Source of the DNA: Streptomyces sp. NBC_01454 | Lineage (GTDB): Bacteria > Actinomycetota > Actinomycetes > Streptomycetales > Streptomycetaceae | Length of the DNA stretch: 64,000 nt | Direction of reading: 5' to 3' | Assembly: GCF_036227565.1 (NCBI RefSeq) | Contig: NZ_CP109461.1 | Coordinates: forward strand, 372,001 to 436,000 | Part shown: positions 33,302-41,893 of the stretch, piece by piece | Numbering within the stretch: position 1 is the stretch's first letter | How the letters are laid out: each line of letters opens with the position of its first letter | Program-made: the position numbers and the translations under genes | The notes under the pieces: model-generated | Seen by the model: only the letters and a program-made list of their open reading frames with translations | What the model was told of the DNA's origin: nothing | The model's database searches: none

Positions 33302-35299
33302 TCACCGGGCTTTCCTGTGCTCACGCATGTCTTCGCGCCGAGGTGTGGGGAGTCCGTCTGCCGGGGGAAGGGCGATTCCGTACTGGGCGGCCTGCGCTTG
33401 GAACATGCCGTGGTACAGGCCACCGGCGGTCATGAGCTGGTCGTGCGTGCCGTGTTCGGCGATGCGCCCGTCGTCGAGGACGTAGATGTGGTCGGCGGTG
33501 GTGGTTGCGGCGAGACGGTGGGTGATCAGCACGACCCCGGTGCCATTGCCTGCCACGGACCGCAGACGCTCGAACGCTTCGATCTCGGTGTGCGGGTCGA
33601 GGGCGGAGGTCGGTTCATCAACCAGGAGGAACGGCGCGTCGCGGTAACGGCTGCGTGCGTTGCCCAGCTTCTGCCACTGCCCGCCCGAGAGCTGCACACC
33701 GCGTTCATATCCCTTGAAGACGATGGAGTCCCATCCGTGCTCCAAGCCCTCGATCAGGTCTCCCACGTCGGCGGCCTGTGCAGCAGCCTTGACCTGGATC
33801 ATGTCCCGCGGGCGGTCACCGGCCCCGACGGCGATGTTCGCGGCGGCCGTCATCTGCCAGTGCGGAAAGTCCTGCGCCAGCAGCCCGATGGAGCCGAAGA
33901 CCTCGGACCGGTTAGCTTCGCGTACCTCCACCCGTTCTCCGTTTGCCCCCACCCACCACACTTCTCCGTTGCTGGGCAGCAGCAGCCCGGCCAGGAGCTT
34001 GGCCAGCGTGGACTTTCCTGAGCCGTTCGCGCCCACCAGTGCCGTCACCTCGCCCCGGCGCACGGAGACGCTCACCTCGCGCAGCGAGGGCGTCGTCGCC
34101 CCCGGGTAGGTGAAGGAGGCGTCCCGGACCTCAATGGCCCGCACCGGGGAGGGAAGCGGCGCACCCGTGGTCGGGATGGCGTGCTTCGCCGCCAGCTCGG
34201 TGGCCGCTTCGGTGTCGCCGAGCTGCAGCATCTCCTCATACATGCGGTTGACCTGCTGCACGAGGGAGGTGAGCCGGGCGGTGGAGTTGCGAATGGCGAC
34301 CACCGCGGTGCCACCGACCGCCAGTGGCAGTCCGCCGCTGGTCAGCAGCCACCACAACATCCCGTAGCAGCCCAGGGACGCCAGACCGGAGAACGCGCCG
34401 GCGACGAGGTCCGTGCGAGCCTGGGCCCGGGCCAGGCGACGCTGCTCGGTCTCCATCAGCCCCGACATCTCCCCGTACCCGCGCAGCAGCAGCGCGGAGG
34501 CCGCGTGCACCCGGATCTCGCCCGCCGCGTGCGGCATCGTCAGGTACTGCAACAGGCTGGCCACGGCCCGGCGGTGGTCCACCCAGTGCAGTCGCGAAAT
34601 GTATTCGCGCCGGGCGGACCGCACAGCCCCCCAGCCCTTGGGCAGGGCGATGGCCAGCAGCATCGGAAGAAGAGCCCAGTGCAGCGAGGCCAGCACGACA
34701 GCCGCAGCCACCATGCCGATCACGACGCCGGAAACGCCCACGGACAGACCGAGCATCCGCCTGGCGGAATCGGTGCCGAACTTCCCAGCCTCCAAGTGCC
34801 GTTGTACGTCCGGCTGTTCAGTAGCCTCGACCTCCACCCGTGTCACGGCTCGGTAGTACTGGGTGGAGACGGCCCGCTCGACCTGCGGTTCAAGCCGTCC
34901 GGACATCGCTGTCGACCAGGCCGACAGCAGGGCCGCCCCGACGGAGACGACCGCCAACATCAGCAGCGCAGGCAGTGACTGCCGCAGCTTGTCTCCGGTC
35001 GGGCCGTCCGCGAACAACTGGTTGAGCACACCATTGACGGCCACCAAGGCGAGCGCGGCCGTCACACCCTGTGCGATCTGCGATACCACCAGACCGATCA
35101 GTGCCCGGCGGTCTGCGGTCGAACCGGCCCGTAACACCACACCCACCATGTGCGGCAGCGCGGCGGCCATCTGCCCGAACCGCATACGGGCGACCGCACC
35201 TTCGTGTCCGATGAACGACTGGTCCCAGCGCAGCCGTCCCCCGAACAGCTCGCGTTCCGCCGCTGAGACGCCGTCCGCTTCTGTCAGCCGGCGCTTCAT
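33302..35299 (-). CDS. ABC exporter (membrane domain plus ATPase) of the FxLD-type cluster
   Basis: 665 residues from ATG 35299, preceded by GAAGGAGGAAACAAC, an excellent ribosome binding site. The membrane domain (about 50-350) has hydrophobic segments near 65-90, 108-130, 185-225 and 305-320. The ATPase shows Walker A GANGSGKST (423-431), LSGGQ (537-541), Walker B FLLVDE (557-562) and H-loop His594. No C39 peptidase domain is present. Half-size exporters of this kind export lanthipeptides and other modified peptides. The reading frame continues upstream to ATG 35368, overlapping a small gene. Confidence 0.92.
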   Translation of the reverse strand: MKRRLTEADGVSAAERELFGGRLRWDQSFIGHEGAVARMRFGQMAAALPHMVGVVLRAGSTADRRALIGLVVSQIAQGVTAALALVAVNGVLNQLFADGPTGDKLRQSLPALLMLAVVSVGAALLSAWSTAMSGRLEPQVERAVSTQYYRAVTRVEVEATEQPDVQRHLEAGKFGTDSARRMLGLSVGVSGVVIGMVAAAVVLASLHWALLPMLLAIALPKGWGAVRSARREYISRLHWVDHRRAVASLLQYLTMPHAAGEIRVHAASALLLRGYGEMSGLMETEQRRLARAQARTDLVAGAFSGLASLGCYGMLWWLLTSGGLPLAVGGTAVVAIRNSTARLTSLVQQVNRMYEEMLQLGDTEAATELAAKHAIPTTGAPLPSPVRAIEVRDASFTYPGATTPSLREVSVSVRRGEVTALVGANGSGKSTLAKLLAGLLLPSNGEVWWVGANGERVEVREANRSEVFGSIGLLAQDFPHWQMTAAANIAVGAGDRPRDMIQVKAAAQAADVGDLIEGLEHGWDSIVFKGYERGVQLSGGQWQKLGNARSRYRDAPFLLVDEPTSALDPHTEIEAFERLRSVAGNGTGVVLITHRLAATTTADHIYVLDDGRIAEHGTHDQLMTAGGLYHGMFQAQAAQYGIALPPADGLPTPRREDMREHRKAR

Positions 35300-35364
35300 G
35301 TTGTTTCCTCCTTCGCGGTCGCGCCTCACGGCCCGGGTAGAGCGGGTCACATTGATCCACAGCT

Positions 35365-35517
35365 TCATGCCCACCACCACGTATCCGGACGGGATGAGTG
35401 GAGAGAACGCCGGGTAGAGGCGTCAATTACGTGCCTGGGGAGGGCCGCCGCTACGGGCGCGGGCTGTCTCCGTTCGAATCGAAGGGGGTGTGGTGCGTCG
35501 ATCTGCACAGGGTTCAT
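35365..35517 (-). CDS. Small peptide gene upstream of the exporter
   Basis: ATG 35517 follows GGAGGAGCC. The frame encodes 50 residues: MNPVQIDAPHPLRFERRQPA, a middle part with Val-Ile-Asp-Ala-Ser-Thr, and the end SRPDTWWWA. Its TGA overlaps an ATG (35368) that is in frame with the exporter gene, so translation may be coupled. It has Ser/Thr but no Cys, so it does not look like an FxLD lanthipeptide precursor. It could be a leader peptide with three Trp codons in a row or an unrelated small protein. Unrecognised. Confidence 0.35.
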   Translation of the reverse strand: MNPVQIDAPHPLRFERRQPAPVAAALPRHVIDASTRRSLHSSRPDTWWWA

Positions 35518-35976
35518 GGCTCCTCCGGAAAGAACGTTGGTGGGCACAGGTGCTCTAAAGAACGGCTCGTCCTGCTCCCCGTAACGGGTGAAGAGGAGGC
35601 ACTTAGTGGATGCACGTTCTCTTCAGTGGCGGAAGGTGGGCGCGGCTTTGGCTGTGGATGCAGGCCGGCACTCGAACGGTGCGTTTCACTCCTTCGTGGG
35701 CTTGTGTCGGCTTGGTCGATGCAGTGCGGGAGGGGGTGCGGGCATGGCTCAGAGGGCAGTGGCGCTGGCGTGCCGCTGCCCTGGCGGGCTGGGTGTTTCA
35801 GGTCATGCTCCTGGGCGGCGGCCGTGGGTTGATCTCAGGCGGGAGTCGTCGTGGGGCAGTCCGTCGGGCGGTGCCGGCCCTTCGCATGCGGGAGCCTCGT
35901 AGGCGGCGGGTCTGCGGCGCAGGTAGGCGGTGATCGCTTGGCGCAGCGCCGAACGGACGAATTGTCTGCTGGACGG
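35518..35976. other. Region between exporter and repeat-like pseudogene
   Basis: No gene with recognisable content. A GTG at 35980 overlaps the stop at 35977 and opens a 60-residue frame (MTVQQTIRPFGAAPSDHRLP), while the neighbouring frame holds a more natural-looking segment, SALRQAITAYLRRRPAAYEA. The two together suggest a small frameshifted gene. I searched here for an FxLD-type precursor (FxLD motif, Cys-containing tail) and found none. Confidence 0.35.
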
Positions 35977-37072
35977 TCACAGAAGACCGCGGAGGTCGAC
36001 TTCCGCTTTGTCTACGGCCTCAGTGAGGGCTTGCATGTGGGCTGTTGAGAGATGCCCTGTGCCGAGTCCTGCCGCGGTGAGCACGGCGCCAAGGTTTTGG
36101 GTCTGGGTGCTGGTCAGGTGGGGACGGGTTAAGGAGTGGTTCAGGACGTCGCGAGCGGCGTAGGCGTCGAGGACGGCCACGTTCGCGATGGCATCCTGCA
36201 GTGGGGTCGCGTGGGGACTGGTTCGGTCATGGGCCAGATCGAGCGCGGCCAGTCCGGCTCTGGTCTGGAACGCTGCTGTCGAGGGGTCGGGCGTAGCTAT
36301 CAGTGTGGCTGCCCCTTGCAGAGCGAGGTCCAGCTCCGGCTGCGGCGTGCGCGAGGCCACGCGTCGGCAGTGGATGCGCAGAAGGGCCGCGATGGCGTTC
36401 TCCCACGGTTCCGTCGGGATGGTGGTGTCGATCGTGTCGCGAGCCTGCTGGTCGAGGCCGCGTTCCATCAGCGCCATGATCTGGATTTGGCGGCCGTCGA
36501 GGAGGCGTTTTCCGATGCCGCGATGCTTGGCCATGGCGTCGGCGGCCTCGGTCCAGCGGCCGACCCGTGCCAGGGCGCGGGCCGTCGACGAGCACGGTGA
36601 CCCACAGCTCCTGGCAGACCTTGCGGTGATTCGCGTCCGTACCGGTCAGCGCCGACAGGTCGACGGTGCGTCCGTGGATCTCGTCTGCCCCGCGCTTCTG
36701 GGCGGCGCGGTAGAGGCGGGAGAGGACGTCGTAGGCGGCTTCGCCGTCGCCCTCGCGGGTCAGCAACCGGGAGACATTGATAAGGGGCATCAACGACATC
36801 ACGGAAACGTCGCCCGTCAGGTCCCGGGCATCCGCGAAGACTTGGTGCTGTCTCCAGCACAGGTCGGCTGCCAGGTCGGGCAGTCCGACGTCGGAGGCGA
36901 TCAGCGCTGCGTAGTTGAGGACCCCGCAGGCACGTGCCATCAGGTCGTGGTGGCTCGCGCCTGCGGGTGCGATGATCAGCCCGTTGAGGTGGGTGATGCG
37001 GTCGTCCAGGGGGAGCGCCGGCGCCTTCGAGCGGCGGACCAGAGGGATGCGGCTGGCTATCGCGGGAATCAT
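35977..37072 (-). pseudogene. FxLD-cluster hypothetical (helical repeat-like) protein, frameshifted
   Basis: From ATG 37072 the first 165 or so residues (MIPAIASRIPLVRRSKAPAL, HHDLMARACGVLNYAALIAS, ADLCWRQHQVFADARDLTGD) form a helical-repeat-like protein. Near 36590 the frame ends in low-complexity Arg/Pro sequence, while the true continuation (ARALARVGRWTEAADAMAKH, GKRLLDGRQIQIMALMERGL, to DLRGLL at 35977) is one frame over. Joined length is about 365 residues. It starts five bases after the methyltransferase stop. TPR-like regulators or chaperones are common beside such clusters; function unknown. Confidence 0.6.
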
Positions 37073-37076
37073 TGGC

Positions 37077-38315
37077 TCAGCCCTTGCGCGGCCAGTCGAC
37101 GACGAGACGGCTATACGCCTTGTCGACGATGAAGCGCGGGTCGGCCGCCGCGAGCTTGTCGCGGGCGTCCCCGACCGCCATTCGGAAGACGGGCTCCGGC
37201 CCGGTGTTGCCCCAGCCCGCGTCCCAGTCGCGGATTTCGCTCACGACCTGTTCGGCGAGCGCGTTGGCACGGGAGCCGTGGCCGATGACGCCGATCTCCC
37301 AGAACCGGCCCTCGTCGTCCTCGCCTTCGCGGATGGTCAGGTAGGCCAGGGAGTCGCCGTCGAGCGTGGCCATGGATCCCCAGCCGAAGTGCGGGGTGAA
37401 GCCGGGGCGAGCGCCCGGGAGGCGCGACAGGCCGTTGGGCAGCGCACAGGCCAGGTACAGATACAGCCACTCCCACGGTGATCCCGCGCGGAACTTAACC
37501 CCTGTGTAGATCTTGGTCTGCGGCTGGTCCAGGACGGTGCGGATCGCGTCGCGGTCCACGTTCTGCTCGCTGAAGGTCTCCAGCCGGACGTTGCCTTCAC
37601 CTGCCATGGGCACGAGGGTGTAGATGTCGTCACAGACGCCCTTGCGCAGGGGAATGAAGGTGGCCATCTCGCAGGAGACGGTCTTCCAAGTGTCGCCGTC
37701 CCGCTCGAAGGCGAAGCTCCGGCTGATGCTGCCGCGAATCCGCATGGGCAGGACCAGACGTCCTCCGGGGGCGAGCTGGTCGAGGAGCTTCACGGGGACG
37801 TCGCCCGTGCCGACGGTGAACTGGATGCGGTGGTACGGGGCGTGCTCGGGAAGGCCGGCGGCGCCGTCGGCCAGCACGGCGGTGACGTTGATACCCCCGG
37901 CCTGGGCGAGGTTCTTCTGGGCGCCGGCGACGAGGTCGTGGTCGACGTCCAGGGTCCATACGTGCCCACTGGGGCCGAAGGGCTTGCCCAGCAGGAGGGC
38001 GTTGTAGCCGGTGGCGGCTCCAGCCTCCAGAACCTTGTGGCCGGGCTGCGCGCCCAACTGTTCGAGTTGGGTGGCGACGATGGAGGGCGCGGAGATGCAG
38101 GAAATCATCTCGCCGTGCTCGTCGTGCTTGATGGGGACCGCGTCCTCCTTGTACGCCGACTCAAGGTCGACTCCGGGCAGGAACTGGTGGCGGTCTGTGG
38201 TACGGAAGGCGTCGATGGTGGCGGGGGTGCGCAGGTGGCCGCTGTCGACGAGGCGGTTCGCCAGGGATTCGCGCAGGTGGGCGGGGGCGGTGACGGGTGT
38301 CACGGTGGTCTCCAT
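37077..38315 (-). CDS. FxLD-system methyltransferase (PIMT-like)
   Basis: 412 residues from ATG 38315. The N-terminal PIMT-like part has DRHQFLP (41-47) and VLEAGAATGYNALLL (95-109) as SAM-binding loop, and the C-terminal 200 residues (FETFSEQN-like region, LTIREGEDDEGRFWEIGVIG, VDKAYSRLVVDW) are typical of methyltransferases named for the FxLD lanthipeptide system. These enzymes methylate an aspartate or carboxylate in the core peptide. The frame is open upstream as far as 39080 and continues into the end of the preceding SpaB_C-type protein without any stop. Confidence 0.88.
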   Translation of the reverse strand: METTVTPVTAPAHLRESLANRLVDSGHLRTPATIDAFRTTDRHQFLPGVDLESAYKEDAVPIKHDEHGEMISCISAPSIVATQLEQLGAQPGHKVLEAGAATGYNALLLGKPFGPSGHVWTLDVDHDLVAGAQKNLAQAGGINVTAVLADGAAGLPEHAPYHRIQFTVGTGDVPVKLLDQLAPGGRLVLPMRIRGSISRSFAFERDGDTWKTVSCEMATFIPLRKGVCDDIYTLVPMAGEGNVRLETFSEQNVDRDAIRTVLDQPQTKIYTGVKFRAGSPWEWLYLYLACALPNGLSRLPGARPGFTPHFGWGSMATLDGDSLAYLTIREGEDDEGRFWEIGVIGHGSRANALAEQVVSEIRDWDAGWGNTGPEPVFRMAVGDARDKLAAADPRFIVDKAYSRLVVDWPRKG

Positions 38316-39130
38316 TCGCGTGAGGTTAGGGTCCGCAGAAGTGGACCGGTGGGTGGACACGTCGGCGTCTTTCCCTGTGGAGAAGGCGACTTGGCGGCCC
38401 AGCCATGCGGTGGCGGCCTGCTCGGTGGCAGGCACGCCGGCGCGGTTGAATGCGAAGATCGCGTGATGGGCGATGACGGCGCGTAGGCCACGTATCAGTC
38501 GCCCATCAGCGCGAGCTGACGCAGGCGACGGCCTGCGTCCTCGAAGGCGGCGACGCGCTCGGCCCAGCCCGGTTCGGCGTCCGGCCGGCGGCTGGCGTCC
38601 GCGTTCATCAGACGCCGCATAGCCGAGACCGAGCGGTCGAGCGCGGGCCCGGTGGGCGCAGTGACGGGGGGCCGTAGGGCCGCGAACTGGGACCAGATGT
38701 CTCCGGCCTCGAACGGGTCCAGGCCGCCTTGGCGAATCATGGCGGACAGCAACATCACGCAGCGCTCGCGGGTGCCGGGGCTGCCGGTCTCGGTCAGGGC
38801 GCTGCGGCTGTCGGCGCAGAACACATCGTGCGCCACGTCGATGCCCTCGGGCCCGCCGAAGGCATCGGTTTCGGGCTCGTAGATGCCGCCGACCCAACCG
38901 GTGGCCTGCTGCTCGGTGACGAGGCGGTCCAGCACGGCTGCACAGGGGCGCTCGGTGCGCAGTCGCAGCCCCGAGTCCTTGCGCAGGAAGTGGAAGCGCT
39001 GGTTGTGCAGTGCGGCCGACAGGACCTGGGCGGCTTCGGGGCTCACCGCGCCTCCGGGGAAGGCGACACTGGCGTGCCACCAGGTGGTGTCGAGGGGGAT
39101 CGGAAGGTTCTCGTCGTCGTCGAAGTCCAT
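38316..39130 (-). pseudogene. Thiopeptide-type bacteriocin biosynthesis domain protein (SpaB_C), frameshifted
   Basis: From ATG 39130: MDFDDDENLPIPLDTTWWHA, FHFLRKDSGLRLRTERP, WVGGIYEPETDAFGGPEGID and FCADSRSAL, the order seen in SpaB_C/TIGR03891 domains, which in split LanB systems catalyse glutamate elimination. In this frame it stops at 38495 (LRQLALMGD), but the missing end, ADGRLIRGLRAVIAHHAIFA followed by FNRAGVPATEQAA, lies in the next frame. One base change near 38505 thus separates the last about 30 residues. In that second frame there is no stop before the methyltransferase. Confidence 0.75.
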
Positions 39131-39168
39131 ACGCGTGGGCGCTCCTTGTCGGTGGGATCGGTGCGGGG

Positions 39169-40242
39169 TCAGGTGATCAGCAGAGCGCTGGTCCAGTCCG
39201 TGGCGTTCGTGCCGGTGAGGGCGAGCTGCGCGCCGCTGCGGCCCTCCATGAAGCCGGACTTGGGCAGCCGGTCCAGGTCTGCGGCAAGGCGCTGTTGCAG
39301 GTCGCCGATCGCGGGGGTGAAGCGTTGCGGGGCGGGGCTGTCGGCGGCAATGGTGCGGGCGAGGGTCACCAGGCCGGCCCAGCCGTGGCAGAGCGTGGCG
39401 TCGGTGATCCGCGCGAGGTGGGAGCGGTCGGTCAGCGTGCGGGCGACGGTGTCCTCTGCCGCCTGGCGTCGGGCCGGGTCGCCCAGGGCAAGCGCGGCGA
39501 GCTGTTGGGCGCGGGCGATGCCGGGCTGGCCGTAGCACCATGACTGGCGGGCGGGATCGGGCTCGGGCGGTTCGGCGGCGTCCAGTTGGGCGCGGGTGGT
39601 CCAGTAGCACCTGCCGAACCTGTCCAGCCAGCGCGCGAACACGTCGATCGCCTCGCGCTGCCCCGGCACCTGGATGCCGTGCCGGGAGGCGAGAGAGAGC
39701 ACGGTCAGGGGGCCGGCGATGCCGTGCGCCATGCCGTTGTTGCCGTGCCCGGCGGCCATCTCCTCGCCGTCGGGCACGACCGCGGACCACCATCCCGGCA
39801 GTTCTCCGCCCGCGATGTGCACCGGCCGTGACAGGGAGACGAGGTAGGCCAGCACGTCGGTCAGCCGGGCGGAGGGTGCTCCGCGGGTGAGGAGGAGCGC
39901 GCCCAGTCCGGTCAGGCCGCGGATGAGGTCCCATTCCGCGAGGTTGGGGAGAGCCCCCGATTGCTGCCGTCGTCGCGCTGCGGCCAGCCGGGCGTCCACG
40001 ACGCGGTCGACGACTTCGCGGACGCCGCGGCTGGCATGCCCGGCACGGGCGAGCACGAACTCCAGCGCGGGAGCTCCGTGGAACAGAGACGCGTTGCCTC
40101 CGGCGCTCACGCCGTGTGCGACGGCCTGCGCGAGGTGGCGCCGCGCCGTGGACAGGTCACCGCGCTCGATGTGCAACAACGCCATCCCGAGAGCGCCCTC
40201 GGAGAGGTCCTGCGTGCGGGGCGAGAGTGCCGTGGTCATCAT
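39169..40242 (-). CDS. LanC-like lanthionine cyclase
   Basis: 357 residues from ATG 40242, overlapping the LanB stop by four bases. The toroid family signatures are visible: GHGNNGMAHGIAGPLTVL with His173, WCYGQPG with the zinc ligand Cys236, and LCHGWAGL with Cys285-His286. LanC proteins add Cys thiols to dehydrated Ser/Thr to form lanthionine rings. All zinc ligands are kept, so the enzyme may be intact, although its partner LanB is truncated. Confidence 0.92.
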   Translation of the reverse strand: MMTTALSPRTQDLSEGALGMALLHIERGDLSTARRHLAQAVAHGVSAGGNASLFHGAPALEFVLARAGHASRGVREVVDRVVDARLAAARRRQQSGALPNLAEWDLIRGLTGLGALLLTRGAPSARLTDVLAYLVSLSRPVHIAGGELPGWWSAVVPDGEEMAAGHGNNGMAHGIAGPLTVLSLASRHGIQVPGQREAIDVFARWLDRFGRCYWTTRAQLDAAEPPEPDPARQSWCYGQPGIARAQQLAALALGDPARRQAAEDTVARTLTDRSHLARITDATLCHGWAGLVTLARTIAADSPAPQRFTPAIGDLQQRLAADLDRLPKSGFMEGRSGAQLALTGTNATDWTSALLIT

Positions 40243-41088
40243 GAGCGTGCCGCCAGGGGAAGGACGAGGCTGTGGGCCCGGCCGCCGAGCCAGCCATCGC
40301 CGTCGGGGGGCGGCGCCTCGTGCAGGGTTGCGACGCCGATGGGGCTGGCGTCCAGGTGAGCGCGCAGCAGATCCAGGTGCACGTCCTGGCTCAGATCGAG
40401 AGGGAGTTGCTGATCGTCCTCGGCCAGCAGCACTTGGTCCGGCACCTGGAACCGGCCCCGCCAGGCATGCAACTGCTCGGCCCATTTTTCAAGCGTCGCG
40501 GTCCGGCAGGGCAGATCCCGGGTCCGCACCCTCCACCGTGCGGCCGCGAGGATGGATCGCCGGTAGGTGAGCGCCGGGGTGAAGGGCAGCGTCCATGCCG
40601 CGCCCCAGTCGAACCAGGTGACCTGCGGTGTGGTGGCCCGATTGATCTCGCCCAGGAACCGGGCCGTCGGCGGCGTGTAGTTGTTCCAGAGGAAGTTGAT
40701 CGCGGTCGGCGCCAGCAGTTCCAGGTGCGTGCCGGTGGCGATCTCAACCAAGTAGGGGCGGCCGTCGCGGACGCCGACAGCCAGGTCGGAGGGGAACAGC
40801 ACGCAGTCGTCGGGGTGCCGGAACTCGCCCACGCTGACGATCCGGGGCAGCACCCGCGGGGCACGGGTGAGCAGGTCGGCCGGGACGCGCCCGGCGTGGA
40901 AGGAAAGCTGGGCCAACTCGGCGCCGGGGTCGACCGTGGGCAGATCCCTGTACGTTGCGCCTGTATCCGAGACCAGGTGCCAGAACCGGCCCGTCATCGA
41001 GCCGGCCGAGCGGGAGACGGTGAGCACCCGGAGCCGGAAGTTTCCTCGCTCCAGAGCCTGGACCGAGTGGGCATGGACCTGCGCGGCT
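40239..41088 (-). pseudogene. Lantibiotic dehydratase (LanB) C-terminal part, cut by IS
   Basis: The frame starts at the IS border with AAQVHAHSVQALERGNFRLR and goes on VLTVSRSAGSMTGRFWHLVS, EFRHPDDCVLFPSDLAVGVR and NFLWNNYTPPTARFLGEINR, the C-terminal third of a LanB glutamylation domain. About 280 residues remain of some 750-800. The element at 41090 replaces the rest, including the tRNA-dependent glutamylation N-terminus. No initiation site of its own is evident (the first Met in the frame is inside the IS). Confidence 0.8.
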
Positions 41089-41089
41089 A

Positions 41090-41840
41090 AAGACGTCGTT
41101 TCATTTGGTGAGGCGGCCGTGGCAGATGAGGGCTGCGGCTATGCCGACGAAGGCGAGGAAGTGGTCGGCTTTGCGCTCGTAGCGGCGGTGGAGTCGGCGG
41201 CAGCCGGCGAGCCAGGAAACGGTGCGCTCGACGACCCAGCGGTGACGGCCGACGCTGCGAGGACTCGATGCCCTTGCGGGCGATGCGGTGCCGGATGCCA
41301 CGTTTGCGGAGCCACCGGCGCAAGTGCTCGTAGTCATAGCCCTTGTCGGCGTGCAGCTTCGCCGGCCTGCGGCGGCGCGGGCCACGACGGGAACGGATGG
41401 GCGGAATGCCACGGACGAGCGACTCAAGGCCCTGGCTGTCGTGCATGTTCGCGCCGGAGGTACCCAAGGACAGTGGCAGTCCGTTCCGGCCCGTGACCAG
41501 GTGGATTTTCGATCCCAACTTGCCGCGGTCGGTCGGATGCGGTCCCGTCAAAGGCCCCCTTTGCCGCCCTGACGCTGACGGAGTCGATCGCGCATCGCGA
41601 CCAGTCCAGCTCGCCCCTGGCCCCGAGTTCATCGAGGACGACACGGTGGAGCCGGGCCCAGACCCGGTCTCGGCTCCACTGGGCGAAGCTCCGGTAGACC
41701 GTCTGCCAGCACGGACCAAACACAGGAGGAAGCTGCCTCCAGGTGCAGCCCGACGTCGCGACGAACACGATCGCCACCAGCGCCTCGCGGTCACCTGCTC
41801 GGCGCCGGCCTCCGCCCTGCGGACGCTTGGCGGGGGGATG
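41090..41840 (-). mobile_element. IS5-family element, degenerate, copy 1
   Basis: End sequence GTCGTTTCATTTGGTGAG at about 41095-41112. The transposase can be read as RPQGGGRRRAGDREALVAIV, WRQLPPVFGPCWQTVYRSFA and LDWSRCAIDSVSVRAAKG in one frame, GPHPTDRGKLGSKIHLVTGR, HADKGYDYEHLRRWLRKRG in another, and VGRHRWVVERTVSWLAGCRR to the end RLTK in a third. So it is a one-ORF IS5-family (IS427-like) transposase split into three by frameshifts near 41550 and 41265; in many IS427 relatives one such shift is natural. The 5' end is lost at about 41840. Confidence 0.75.
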
Positions 41841-41893
41841 TCGTCTTGGTGTCCGGGCTCGCCTGCACCCCCGAGGGGGTGCAGGGTGGAGAT

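Noticed and set aside
35977..37072. Reading the two halves as two separate genes
   Set aside because: Both halves join smoothly when one base is shifted near 36590, and neither end has its own start or stop in a natural place.
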